64,000 nt of DNA from CBDFHC01 sp965247585 (GTDB lineage: Bacteria; Chloroflexota; Dehalococcoidia; Lucifugimonadales; GCA-2712585): contig CBDFHC010000004.1 of NCBI GenBank assembly GCA_965247585.1, positions 1,060,079-1,124,078 on the forward strand, given 5' to 3'. The position numbers were made by a program, and so were the translations under genes. Positions within the stretch are counted from its first letter, which is position 1; each line of letters begins with the position of its first letter. The notes under the pieces were generated by a model. That model worked only from the letters and a program-made list of their open reading frames with translations. It made no database searches and was not told where the DNA came from. Positions 53,238 through 62,084 of the stretch are shown here, one piece after another.

Positions 53238-53398
53238 TTGCAAGTTGCACGTCGAGTCGTGAATGAGGCCATTTCAGAAGGAATTCAGCCCCTACAGGAT
53301 GATGGCAGCGTCATGTTTGCAAGCACTTTGGGTTATTTTGGGTTAAGGGGGCGTTGCATGGAGAATGTGTAAAACTCAGGTCTTTTTTGCAAGTTGCA
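53238..53398. repeat. TTGCAAG-type repeats upstream of the regulator
   Basis: Identical 12-mers TTGCAAGTTGCA at 53238-53249 and 53387-53398, with partial copies TTTGCAAGCA near 53316 and GTTGCATG near 53353. Likely binding sites of a regulator, possibly the adjacent one. Confidence 0.6.
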
Positions 53399-53489
53399 TG
53401 CGGGAAGAGGTGGGGGTCGTTGAACGGTGGCTCCGGCGGAAGGCATCGATTGCATCGGGGCTGCCCAAATGGAATCGGGAGAGTCAATC

Positions 53490-54329
53490 ATGGAAAAGGG
53501 CGACAGCATGGAGGAGATGTCCGATCAGCGGCTCATAGCATTGCTGCGTGAGCTGGTGAAACAGAGGGGCGTCAGAGGAGCGGCGACGACTCTGAAGATA
53601 GACCCCAGGACGGTGGCTGCGAGCATGGAAGGGGGAAGCCTTTCCTGGCGGGTTCGCGAAGCGATGGAGCGGGGACTGAGGTCCGAGGTTGGCACGGGGG
53701 CCTCCCAGCGAGAGGGCAACGACTCGCAGGAGCAGAGAATTGAGCACGTGGAGCGGCGTATGGAGGCGTTGGAGAAGGAGGCTCGCAGCGCTCAGGAAGC
53801 TGATACCGCAGAAGCGTGGACAGAAGTGGATCGCAGGCTGGACGGATTCGCCCAGGCATTGAGAGAGATGAACGGCAGGCTCACTCGGTTGGAGCAAGCC
53901 AAAGAGAAGGAACCGGAGGATGTGGAGCCAAGGGCCGTCGATTCAAGGAGGGAGGCTAGGCGCGTTTATCACAGTAGCTACTTCGGCTTCGGCGTGATCA
54001 GCAAGGAGCCGCATCCCGGCGAGGAGCTATCCTACGGCCCTGGAATGCCTCTGGTGGAGGAGTGGCGGCGGCTGAACAAGGAGCGGGAGGTCGGAACTAA
54101 GCTCACTCAGGCCAAGACTAGAGAGCGAATCATGGAGCTGGAGATCGCCATGCTGGCTGAATACAAGCTGACGTTGCCGCCAGGGTCATCTCCCCTGGAC
54201 GACTTCACTCGGGGCGCAGAATTGGACTGGAGGGAGAGGGCGCTGGAGAACATCCAGAGAGAGCGGGCACAGAGAGCCCTGCTCAGATGGGTCCGCCGGG
54301 TGTGTACCCTGGGGCTGTGGTGGAAGTAG
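53490..54329 (+). CDS. Putative DNA-binding regulator, coiled-coil (paralogue of the 28207-29097 gene)
   Basis: 279 residues from ATG 53490. HTH-like part: VRGAATTLKIDPRTVAASM; then a coiled coil (RIEHVERRMEALEKEARSAQ and RLDGFAQALREMNGRLTRLE). The C-terminus MELEIAMLAEYKLTLPPGSS, then RALLRWVRRVCTLGLWWK, matches the end of the 28207-29097 protein. As there, it is divergent from the element's transfer genes. A conserved regulator of this element family is the best guess. Confidence 0.75.
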   Translation: MEKGDSMEEMSDQRLIALLRELVKQRGVRGAATTLKIDPRTVAASMEGGSLSWRVREAMERGLRSEVGTGASQREGNDSQEQRIEHVERRMEALEKEARSAQEADTAEAWTEVDRRLDGFAQALREMNGRLTRLEQAKEKEPEDVEPRAVDSRREARRVYHSSYFGFGVISKEPHPGEELSYGPGMPLVEEWRRLNKEREVGTKLTQAKTRERIMELEIAMLAEYKLTLPPGSSPLDDFTRGAELDWRERALENIQRERAQRALLRWVRRVCTLGLWWK

Positions 54330-54397
54330 TCGAGAACTGCGCTTAGGCCGATCAACTACTCATGTGGGGGCTTTCGTTGCCCGATGGTCAGGCCGTA

Positions 54398-55114
54398 TCA
54401 ACGCGGGCACACATCTCCACTGACGCTCTTTCCGCGGTCCCTGAACCTCGTGCCGATTCTGTAGCAGTAGTCACGGCTCCCGTTTTCGTCAGTGAAGTCA
54501 AATGTCCCATAGGGTACTGTAGCAATGACATCGTAGACCCCCTCGGTTGACTTTCTTCGGAGTACGAGCGAATCGAGCGAGCCAAACTGGCGGAGATCAA
54601 CGGCTGCCCATGTCAGTCTGACACCTTCGTTAATAGCTTCTGCTACCACGTCGGTTGCAGCCGGTGGCCACGGGGGAGGCAGGTATGGCTCCCCTGCACC
54701 CATGTAATCGCAGAACTCATCCGACCACCCGGACGCTGAGTTGCCCAAGACCGCGCGACCCCGATAGCAATAGCCGGTGTGATTCCACGGAGCGATATGG
54801 CCTGGGCCGTTGGCCGGATGAGTGGCCGCTCCGGGAGAGGTTGACGCGAGGTGTACCCAGTAGGGGACATCACTGAACCTCCATTGTAACTCGAATGATA
54901 CAGCGCTCTGGTTTGGATTGTTCCACTGCAAGAGTGCGAATTCCCCACTTGGGAGCTTCCCCATAGAGAAACTCTCCGGCGGGTGCCAGCTTTCCGTAGG
55001 CTCTAGAGTCGCTGCCGATGGCGTTTGAGATGAACAAGCCACTGTACAGACAAGAATTACCGCCAGCCCTAGCATAGGAATCCCAGATAGTTGCCAACGG
55101 CTCACTTTACGCAT
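54398..55114 (-). CDS. Lipoprotein with fibronectin type III-like domains
   Basis: 238 residues. Signal and lipobox LGLAVILVCTVACSS with Cys27. Two beta-sandwich-like repeats follow (FELQWRFSDVPYWVHLAST and VRLTWAAVDLRQFGSLDSLV), each with CYR (GYCYRGRA, RDYCYRIGTR), as in fibronectin III domains. Exported and anchored on the outer face of the membrane; function unknown. Last gene of the right-hand operon. Confidence 0.75.
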   Translation of the reverse strand: MRKVSRWQLSGIPMLGLAVILVCTVACSSQTPSAATLEPTESWHPPESFSMGKLPSGEFALLQWNNPNQSAVSFELQWRFSDVPYWVHLASTSPGAATHPANGPGHIAPWNHTGYCYRGRAVLGNSASGWSDEFCDYMGAGEPYLPPPWPPAATDVVAEAINEGVRLTWAAVDLRQFGSLDSLVLRRKSTEGVYDVIATVPYGTFDFTDENGSRDYCYRIGTRFRDRGKSVSGDVCPR

Positions 55115-55138
55115 GCCCTTTCCATCGCCAGCGGTGTT

Positions 55139-56986
55139 CTACCGCAATTCCATCAGCAGGCTTAGTGTCGCAGTGAGGCCAAGCTTGCTATTGAAGGGAT
55201 TTCCCTCGGGGTCCTCCGTGATGGTGGTCGCTGCGACTCGTATGATGCTCTCCGGCAGCCATGCAGTGGCTTGCCATACAGAGAGGTCGGCGCGGGCAGG
55301 CAGTGGTGATGTTGAGATAGTTACAGTCGCCTGAAGCCCAGCAATCTCCATCTGCTCGCCCTCCGGGGAATCGCTGTCATTGCGGGGCCTTTCAAGAAAC
55401 GACAGGAGCCTGAAGCCGTGTTCCGGCGTCCCGTAGACGAAGCGGACGGGCCAAATGCAAGCTGGCTCCGGTGGACATGCGACTGCCTCGGTCAACGTCA
55501 GCGGAGGTAGCGCCGCTTCGCCCTGGGCCGGTGCACCGGACTTCAACCCTAGCCAGAACACGGGGAAGTCCAAGGATCTTACGTAGTTCAGGTCCTCCTC
55601 CAGCGTGTCCGCCTTCGGAGCATCCCCTGTTTCACCGGACACCGCCGTTCTGGATGTGACCGGGTAGTCCCAGCCCTGGACCTGGAGCGTGTAGTCGTTC
55701 CCATAGCTCGTGTAGCTGTAATTCCCAGGGCTGCCCGGGGCGTGGCGCATGGGGGCGTTATTGAACGGGTTGGTGGGCCAGACAAGTCTCAGGGCTTCCA
55801 GGGCATCCCCCACCGACTCCGGCGTCAGCGCATCTGGGTAGCGGCCTTGTTGCTCTTCGTAATACTGCAACGCCTCGTTGAGCGCGTGAAAGCCCCGCTG
55901 AGCTACCCCATCCAAGGCATCGGCCCGCCGGAAATCCATAACCTGGGTGGGCGCTTCTAGCTGCATGTTTTCGCCGTAGCCCCAGAACCCGACCACACCT
56001 TCGTCCGTGTTTGAAGAGCCTTGCTCGACAGCCATGCGTCGAACCAGGCCCGTCTCCTCGTCTATCCACAGCCGGACCCTCACCTCCTGTAGCTGCTGAC
56101 TCATGTACTCACTTGCGTCCTGAGCAACGGGCATAACGCGCGCGTTCTCCACGAGGTCCGGGTCGGCGCCATAAGCTGCCAAAGCTGCACGTAGTTCTTG
56201 CTTGGCCGATGCTTCCAGCGTGGTGATCCCCTGGACGATGACAGTGACTCGTACGTCCCATTCGCTTCGCGGCTGACCTGGACGGTCGGCACGTTCGGAG
56301 AAACTCAGATGGTAAGGTCCTTTGAACGCCTCCCACTTTGCGGAGTCTTCCAGCGGGTAGCCGAACACTTCGTAGCCCAGCCCCTCAAGTTTTTGGGCGT
56401 CGGCCCCCTCCGGGTAGGGAAAGCCTAAGATAGCCCGTACGTGAGGCTCCTGGGGAGGCGTCGTATACAGGAGGGCCTCTACGTCGAGGCCGGTAGACAC
56501 GACCAGATAGGTGCGACCGTCGATGGCTTCTTCTCTTACAATCTCTGGAGCGTCGGGGAAGCGCAGTGCGACCCGTGGGTCTGATATGACGCCAAAGAAG
56601 AGCCCAGAGCTGGAGTTGTCAGGCGAAGTCAGCCAACGAGCGCCGCTTTCAGAGGATAAGGCCGTCCCATTGGAGAGGAGGAGGAACGGAGGCCAATCGC
56701 CACCCATGTCCTGGAGGAGCGTGAGGCCAGGAACGTAGGTGAATGCAGGCATAGGCCTCGAAGGTGCGAAGGCGAAGCTTCCTCGAAAGCTCTGCCGGTC
56801 CATCACCTCTTGGGCGTGAGTGAGAAGCTCCTCTACTGTAGAGGGACCATCACCAGGGGCGTCCGTAGCACTGGCGGGAAGCTCCGTCGTGGTGGCAGGA
56901 GCGACATCGGTGTCGTCTGTTGTTCCACAGGCAGCAAGAAATGTACCGGACGCGAGCGCGACTATCACGACCAACAGCCTTTTCAC
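55139..56986 (-). CDS. Large lipoprotein with pseudopilin-like segment
   Basis: 615 residues from GTG 56986 (GGAG upstream). Lipobox ASGTFLAACG, Thr/Ala linker, then two unrecognised domains. The segment ALNEALQYYEEQQGRYPDAL, then NYSYTSYGNDYTLQVQGW, resembles the globular part of type II pseudopilins and DUF-type lipoproteins. The N-terminal region (TVEELLTHAQEVMDRQSFRG) recalls LppX/outer lipid carriers but I cannot confirm. Part of the lipoprotein operon. Confidence 0.7.
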   Translation of the reverse strand: MKRLLVVIVALASGTFLAACGTTDDTDVAPATTTELPASATDAPGDGPSTVEELLTHAQEVMDRQSFRGSFAFAPSRPMPAFTYVPGLTLLQDMGGDWPPFLLLSNGTALSSESGARWLTSPDNSSSGLFFGVISDPRVALRFPDAPEIVREEAIDGRTYLVVSTGLDVEALLYTTPPQEPHVRAILGFPYPEGADAQKLEGLGYEVFGYPLEDSAKWEAFKGPYHLSFSERADRPGQPRSEWDVRVTVIVQGITTLEASAKQELRAALAAYGADPDLVENARVMPVAQDASEYMSQQLQEVRVRLWIDEETGLVRRMAVEQGSSNTDEGVVGFWGYGENMQLEAPTQVMDFRRADALDGVAQRGFHALNEALQYYEEQQGRYPDALTPESVGDALEALRLVWPTNPFNNAPMRHAPGSPGNYSYTSYGNDYTLQVQGWDYPVTSRTAVSGETGDAPKADTLEEDLNYVRSLDFPVFWLGLKSGAPAQGEAALPPLTLTEAVACPPEPACIWPVRFVYGTPEHGFRLLSFLERPRNDSDSPEGEQMEIAGLQATVTISTSPLPARADLSVWQATAWLPESIIRVAATTITEDPEGNPFNSKLGLTATLSLLMELR

Positions 56987-57018
56987 CGGTAAGCTCCACA
57001 CTTTGCCTTCACGCTGTC

Positions 57019-58866
57019 TTACCTCCCAACCTCTAAGTAGTCTTCTTTAACAACTACAGCCCCCTCGGGAATCCCGAGCCTTTCCATTATGTGGAGAACG
57101 TCGTCAATTTGATCCGCATCGAACAGTCCGATCCGGATGCGGTTTTCGATCTCTCGTACCGATGCCCTGGCTGGGGGTATGCCGCTTTCAATCAAAGCTC
57201 TGTCGAGGATCCTGAACCATTCGAACAACTGGTCGAGAGAGTAGTCGCCTTGAACGGGGATTATCTGGGTGACTTCGCGATCACCGTGATAGGCTGCGCG
57301 GAAGGCCGCCTCCGCAGCAGGCGCCTTGGTGACGTCCTGCATGTAGACGTAGACGATGCTCTTGTCAGTTTCGTGGAAGTAGTAGCCACCGAAGCCGCCT
57401 TCGTGATTTCTCGCCACATCCGCTAGCTGTTCGTCCGGATTAATCCTCTTGCCGGTACTGTCGAACAGGTTCCTGACCGCTTCCTCTTTGATCTGGCTTA
57501 GGTCGACAACATCTGAGTCCAGCGGCGGTGGGCAGTTTGGAGCCGCTGCGTCCCCAACATAGAAATCGACGCCCCGCAGCAGGTGCGCGGCATTCCCGCC
57601 GAATACCACCGCAATGTAACCCGCATTACCGGCGCTGATGCCAGACTTATCAGACGTTTGGAGGGTGATGAGATACCGATGGCCTGCCAGAGTATGGTCT
57701 GAGAGCCCCCATCGTCCGTTACGCACTTCTATCTCCGCGACCGTTTCCTCAGGCACCAGGTGGTCTTCTGCCTCCTCGAGGCACGTGAGCTCCTGGGGAA
57801 AGTAGCGCGTAGCATTTTCCGGCAACGGAGGACCGATAACGTAGAGCTCGTTTGGTACCGGTGGCAGGCGTTGTATCCGAACTGTGGCAACGACCCCGTC
57901 CGGTAGGCCAACGATCCATCCGCCAACGCTGTACTCAGGAATCCAGCCCGTTCCAGTGGAGAGGGGCTTATCAGAGGCGTCTTTGGGGCGGAAGAAGGCG
58001 AATCCTAGGTCCCTCTCTCTCCATTCCATCCCCTCGGTAGGCACCTCGAACATCAAACCGCTGATACGACGAACAAGAAGATATCCCTCGGCCTCAGGGA
58101 CCAGGATGTACGTCCCTTGAGACAATCGTAGGCCCTCCCGTTCCCATGGCCCGTTACTCAGCGTCCACTCGTCTACCAATACTCCGTTCTCCAACCGTTC
58201 ACCGGGGCCAAGCTTCAGAAGACGGATAGTGGCCTGCTCTCCATCGTCGAGTCCGGATATCTCCCCGGCTAGCACACCTGGCTTGGCTGGCAACAGGCGG
58301 GCCGCCTCGATCCACTCCGTCACGTCGTCCAGGGGTAGGGAATCTCCTGACGGATGCAGCGGTCTCACCCCTTGGTCCTCAACGGCAAACTTCCCCCAAA
58401 TGACACCACCGCCAGCTGTTACGAAGACTCTGCCATCCAAATCGAAGAGATTGTCCCGTTGGGTCAGGAACAGTAGGACCCTCTCTCCTACCTCTAACGG
58501 AGGCACTCTCGGCACCATGCGATGGCCGTTCTCCGCTACGAGATAGTAGGGCACGAAGACCACTATGCGGTTGTAGTGCGAGCCGAACAAGACTCGGTCC
58601 ACTTCTACCGAAGCTTCATAATATTCCACCTGGCTCTCGGGATGGTCGCGTCGAGGCACGATTCGAGGTTCAGATACCGAGGTCACACGTCCGATGATGG
58701 AAAGGTCGGACGGTTCGACGAGTTGAGTAAGGCTGGGGAAAGGCGGCTCGTCCATTGGCGAGGTGGGGCGAACTCCATTGCATGCCCCGGCCATGATGGT
58801 AACCGCCACGATGAGGATCAGAGTCGCTAGAGGGGTCCGTCGAGTCCTGGCGATTAGGACCTTCAC
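57019..58866 (-). CDS. Large lipoprotein, shared N-terminal domain with the 60531 gene
   Basis: 615 residues from GTG 58866; signal with lipobox (LIVAVTIMAGACNG). The first domain, SLTQLVEPSDLSIIGRVTSV..., is similar to SIEQLSAASDLVVLGTVKGI in the 60531-62084 protein. A carboxypeptidase-regulatory-like middle (GWIVGLPDGVVATVRIQRL) is followed by a C-terminal helical domain. The open frame extends to GTG 58956, overlapping the previous stop, but that would give a 30-residue extension before the signal and has no ribosome site. Confidence 0.7.
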   Translation of the reverse strand: MKVLIARTRRTPLATLILIVAVTIMAGACNGVRPTSPMDEPPFPSLTQLVEPSDLSIIGRVTSVSEPRIVPRRDHPESQVEYYEASVEVDRVLFGSHYNRIVVFVPYYLVAENGHRMVPRVPPLEVGERVLLFLTQRDNLFDLDGRVFVTAGGGVIWGKFAVEDQGVRPLHPSGDSLPLDDVTEWIEAARLLPAKPGVLAGEISGLDDGEQATIRLLKLGPGERLENGVLVDEWTLSNGPWEREGLRLSQGTYILVPEAEGYLLVRRISGLMFEVPTEGMEWRERDLGFAFFRPKDASDKPLSTGTGWIPEYSVGGWIVGLPDGVVATVRIQRLPPVPNELYVIGPPLPENATRYFPQELTCLEEAEDHLVPEETVAEIEVRNGRWGLSDHTLAGHRYLITLQTSDKSGISAGNAGYIAVVFGGNAAHLLRGVDFYVGDAAAPNCPPPLDSDVVDLSQIKEEAVRNLFDSTGKRINPDEQLADVARNHEGGFGGYYFHETDKSIVYVYMQDVTKAPAAEAAFRAAYHGDREVTQIIPVQGDYSLDQLFEWFRILDRALIESGIPPARASVREIENRIRIGLFDADQIDDVLHIMERLGIPEGAVVVKEDYLEVGR

Positions 58867-58952
58867 TCTGGTGCCCCCTGCTGACACCAGTTCCCGTACA
58901 ACTTGGTTTTCTTCATCCGCTTCGGCGATGCCCTCAACCCCTACCGTCATCA

Positions 58953-60479
58953 TCACTCAGGTATGAGTCCGCCCAAGCGAGTGCAACCGTGCTTAAGAGC
59001 GTGTTCGTTCAACTCTCTGTCTCTCTTGGCTGTGGCTTCGGGGTCAAGCTGGCCGGGAGAAAAGGAGAGCCTGATGCTCTCAGGAACACCTGGGATTAAA
59101 TGTATCTCCTTCTTTAGAGAGGGCACGTCCAATGGGGGCTTCGAGGAGGTGTCCTTGGACTCCCGTGGGGCTTGCAGGCCTATCAGCGGCAAGTGGCTGC
59201 AGGCCTTGCTCTTGGGCGTGTTGATGAACAACACCCTGTATCCGCCTATGGTGGATGGAATGTTTGCTACCCAACTGTCGTCGTAGTCAACGTCGAGGGT
59301 GGGTCGGTAATAGGGACGCGGCACGCCCAAACCAGGCGAATCGTCAGATGCTGACTTCCCCGGCCTGGGAGTGTCCGTTTCGGTAGGCCTGGCGCCACAG
59401 CGTACGTTTCCCGGGTGACCGTTGTTACCATGGGTGGGCGGTCCCGGTGGGACAGGGGTTGGCGCTCCCTCAGGCCAGGGGGGGCGCTCTATCTCATCGC
59501 ACCAGGGGAGCAGATCATGTGGATGGACAGCTATCCCTTGATGGTCTGGGATACCGGATGTGGTTTCCGGAACCGGAGTTGGAGTGGGCGCCAGGCCATC
59601 TCCGTTGGGCCGAGCTGCTGTGGCTTGGTCGCGCCCAGCAGCCAGGCCTGGCCCGCTCGGCGGGCCGACGACCAACCGATCTGGAGTACCTTTGCAACCC
59701 GGGCTCGCCCAAAAGCCTCCTGGGGGAGGTTCTGTCCCCCTCGCTGCCTCTCTCCTTTCTCGCGTTGCGTCCCGCCACGCAAAGTAGTGCCCCGTGCACT
59801 CTGGAAGGAGGTTGGCATCCCTCCTTTCGATGGCGATGTCCCTTTGCGTCTGCTCCGATGCGCTCCACGGGTAGTTGAGTGGGAGATCAGAAGGGTTTGA
59901 TAGGTCAAGGAGCGATTCTTGGGGCAGGTATGCCGGTGGATTCGAACCCCCTAAGGTCCCAGACGAGGTGTTCTTAGCATCACCCTCTCTTCCCCATGTT
60001 AAGACTGAAAAAACAACATCGCGGGTGTGGTCATCAATTACCACTGTGTATCGAGGATCGACCGGTTTGGGGCCAGAATACCCCATCGGCAGTCTTGGCC
60101 AGTCCGGGTAGTCATGGAAGACAACGACCCTTACCTTCATCTTGGCCGCATGCTCCCCATTGTCGTGGCGCTGCCCGCTGAACTTGGCACTTGCAATACG
60201 TGTGGGAAACTCCTCAACATCAGCCAAGTTCATTCCATCCCTTACGAACTCTCGTGCAATGATTAGGGCTTCCCCGTCGGACAACTCCGGGACAAAGGAT
60301 GAACTCAAGAGGTTGGCGAATTGACCGCTACGGGCTCCCGATTCCTCCAGCGAAACTGCGGATTCGCCTAATTCCACTCCGTCACTGGAGTCAGCCGCCA
60401 GAATAAACGAGACGGATATGGCAAGGGCAACGACCAGGGGAAGACCGGCCAGGAGTCCAATTATTCTTTTCTTCGCCAT
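58953..60479 (-). CDS. Exported or membrane-anchored protein, unknown
   Basis: 508 residues from ATG 60479. An N-terminal hydrophobic segment (IGLLAGLPLVVALAISVSFILA) without a lipobox Cys. The middle is rich in Pro and Gly (APTPTPVPETTSG); the N-terminal domain includes VRVVVFHDYPDWPRLPMGYSG. No family recognised. Within the lipoprotein operon. Confidence 0.68.
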   Translation of the reverse strand: MAKKRIIGLLAGLPLVVALAISVSFILAADSSDGVELGESAVSLEESGARSGQFANLLSSSFVPELSDGEALIIAREFVRDGMNLADVEEFPTRIASAKFSGQRHDNGEHAAKMKVRVVVFHDYPDWPRLPMGYSGPKPVDPRYTVVIDDHTRDVVFSVLTWGREGDAKNTSSGTLGGSNPPAYLPQESLLDLSNPSDLPLNYPWSASEQTQRDIAIERRDANLLPECTGHYFAWRDATRERREAARGTEPPPGGFWASPGCKGTPDRLVVGPPSGPGLAAGRDQATAARPNGDGLAPTPTPVPETTSGIPDHQGIAVHPHDLLPWCDEIERPPWPEGAPTPVPPGPPTHGNNGHPGNVRCGARPTETDTPRPGKSASDDSPGLGVPRPYYRPTLDVDYDDSWVANIPSTIGGYRVLFINTPKSKACSHLPLIGLQAPRESKDTSSKPPLDVPSLKKEIHLIPGVPESIRLSFSPGQLDPEATAKRDRELNEHALKHGCTRLGGLIPE

Positions 60480-60530
60480 GTCAGCAACTTCCCTCATAGG
60501 TCGTTCCTCGTTGTCCGAATGTGGTCCACC

Positions 60531-62084
60531 TCAGCACGGTGGATCGACCGCTTCCTTTGCCTCTATGGGAGGAGGTAGACCAGGCATGAACTCGGGCACT
60601 ACGCCGCTGACCACGTTCGAGTAGCCGGAGCGACCCGATTCGGTACAGGAGTAGATGCGATAATAGTATCGATCCCCGGGAGGTAGCTTGCCATCCGCCC
60701 ATCGATCATACGCGTGGGGAGGCTCTTCCTGGGGCCGTAGCTCTCCGGGACGCTTTGCTGCTATGGTCTCCCAGGGACCGTCCTGAGTAGTAGACCGCTC
60801 AACTACCCAGTAATCGACGTCCCAATCTGGGTCCTCCCACCACAAGGAGATAGAGTTGTTGTCATAGTGGGTGTCAATGGCTGTCAGCTCGACGACCTGC
60901 GCCGTTGAGGTGACTACCCGGGGAGTGGGTCTATTCGGGTCCAACTCTTCGATGGAAGACCCGCCAGGCACGTTTCCGCTGCGTACGCTCCTGAAGATGG
61001 CGATGGCGGTGCGCTGCTGCTCCCGTGTGAGATCATGGCCAATGAGGTTGAGGCTGGGGTCGTCCAACCGCGCAAAGAAAACACCGGTGAACCCATCTGA
61101 GCCGTCCACAGGAATTAGCAGCTTTCCTTGGACGCCTCCTATATCCTCGTAAATCACAGCGTAATCGTGCTCGGGATCGTCGGCTGGGTCCAAGCTCCAG
61201 GAAAAGCCGCCGTAATCGAACACGAGCCGTACTCCGTCACCGACTACTTCACCTACATAAGAGTCGATGCCCTGGGTCTCCCTTACTCGCCATCCAGTAG
61301 GTACACGCAAAGAGAAGCCCGGTTGGCTGGTCCAGCCGGGCGCGTTCACCAACGTCCAGTCCGGCGCTGGTTGGGCGAGGAGCAGGGGTCGAAGGGACCC
61401 ATCGGACTTCATCTTTCCTCTAACCTCGGACAGGCGGTATTCTGCTTCCTCCAACGCGCCTACCATGCGGGGTGTTACCAGGTCTCCATCCAGACGATCG
61501 AACACACCGTTGTCCAGGCTTACGGTCACATAGTAGTCGTTAGAGGCCGTAATACCGGGTGCGTCTTCCTCTACGAGAAACAGGAGCACCTGCTCACCGC
61601 TTCGCCAGGCCGAAGCTTCTCCCCCCGTGGATATCTCGTTCACGTCCGGTGCGGCCATGACGACGGTAGCTCCTGCTTTACCCCGCAGCGTCTCATTCAC
61701 CTCGATTTCATAGAACACGATCGGCTGACCCTGTTCTTGGCCCTCGCCGGGGCCCTCGGAGCCGTAGTAGACCTCCCGGGCCACGATCCCCTTCACGGTA
61801 CCCAGGACGACCAGGTCCGAGGCAGCCGACAACTGCTCTATAGACGAATACACCGGCATATCAACACTCGCCCCAGCCCCACCCACCTGTGTGTTGGGCA
61901 CCGGTGTCGTGGCCGTTGGTGCGGCATCGGAGCAGGCCGCTAGCAAGAAGGCTGCTACCGCCAGAACGATCAGCATCAGAAATGACAGCACCTGACGCCC
62001 ACAAGAAAGAGTCCTGGAAGAATCTAGGTACCTGGAGAGGCTTAGGTTGGCTCTGTGTGAGACGAAGGTACGGAATGAGTTCAT
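60531..62084 (-). CDS. Lipoprotein with C-terminal fibronectin-like domain
   Basis: 517 residues; ATG 62084 overlaps the previous stop and follows GAGAGG. Lipobox LAVAAFLLAACSD near residue 51. Domain 1 (SIEQLSAASDLVVLGTV to FYEIEVNETLRGK) is shared with the 57019 gene; a middle domain (FSLRVPTGWRVRETQG) resembles PsbP-like lipoprotein modules. The C-terminal part (WEDPDWDVDYWVVERSTTQD, YYYRIYSCTESGRSGYSNV) is a fibronectin III-like fold. Confidence 0.75.
   Translation of the reverse strand: MNSFRTFVSHRANLSLSRYLDSSRTLSCGRQVLSFLMLIVLAVAAFLLAACSDAAPTATTPVPNTQVGGAGASVDMPVYSSIEQLSAASDLVVLGTVKGIVAREVYYGSEGPGEGQEQGQPIVFYEIEVNETLRGKAGATVVMAAPDVNEISTGGEASAWRSGEQVLLFLVEEDAPGITASNDYYVTVSLDNGVFDRLDGDLVTPRMVGALEEAEYRLSEVRGKMKSDGSLRPLLLAQPAPDWTLVNAPGWTSQPGFSLRVPTGWRVRETQGIDSYVGEVVGDGVRLVFDYGGFSWSLDPADDPEHDYAVIYEDIGGVQGKLLIPVDGSDGFTGVFFARLDDPSLNLIGHDLTREQQRTAIAIFRSVRSGNVPGGSSIEELDPNRPTPRVVTSTAQVVELTAIDTHYDNNSISLWWEDPDWDVDYWVVERSTTQDGPWETIAAKRPGELRPQEEPPHAYDRWADGKLPPGDRYYYRIYSCTESGRSGYSNVVSGVVPEFMPGLPPPIEAKEAVDPPC

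Larger units (their letters stand above)
53102..53489. other. Divergent regulatory region of element B
   Basis: About 390 bases, AT-richer than the surroundings, between the leader peptide and the regulator gene. Contains the palindrome at 53126-53139, the repeats at 53238-53398 and TATAAG near 53140 as a candidate leftward -10. A tandem TTTGGGTTA pair lies near 53327-53345. Confidence 0.5.
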
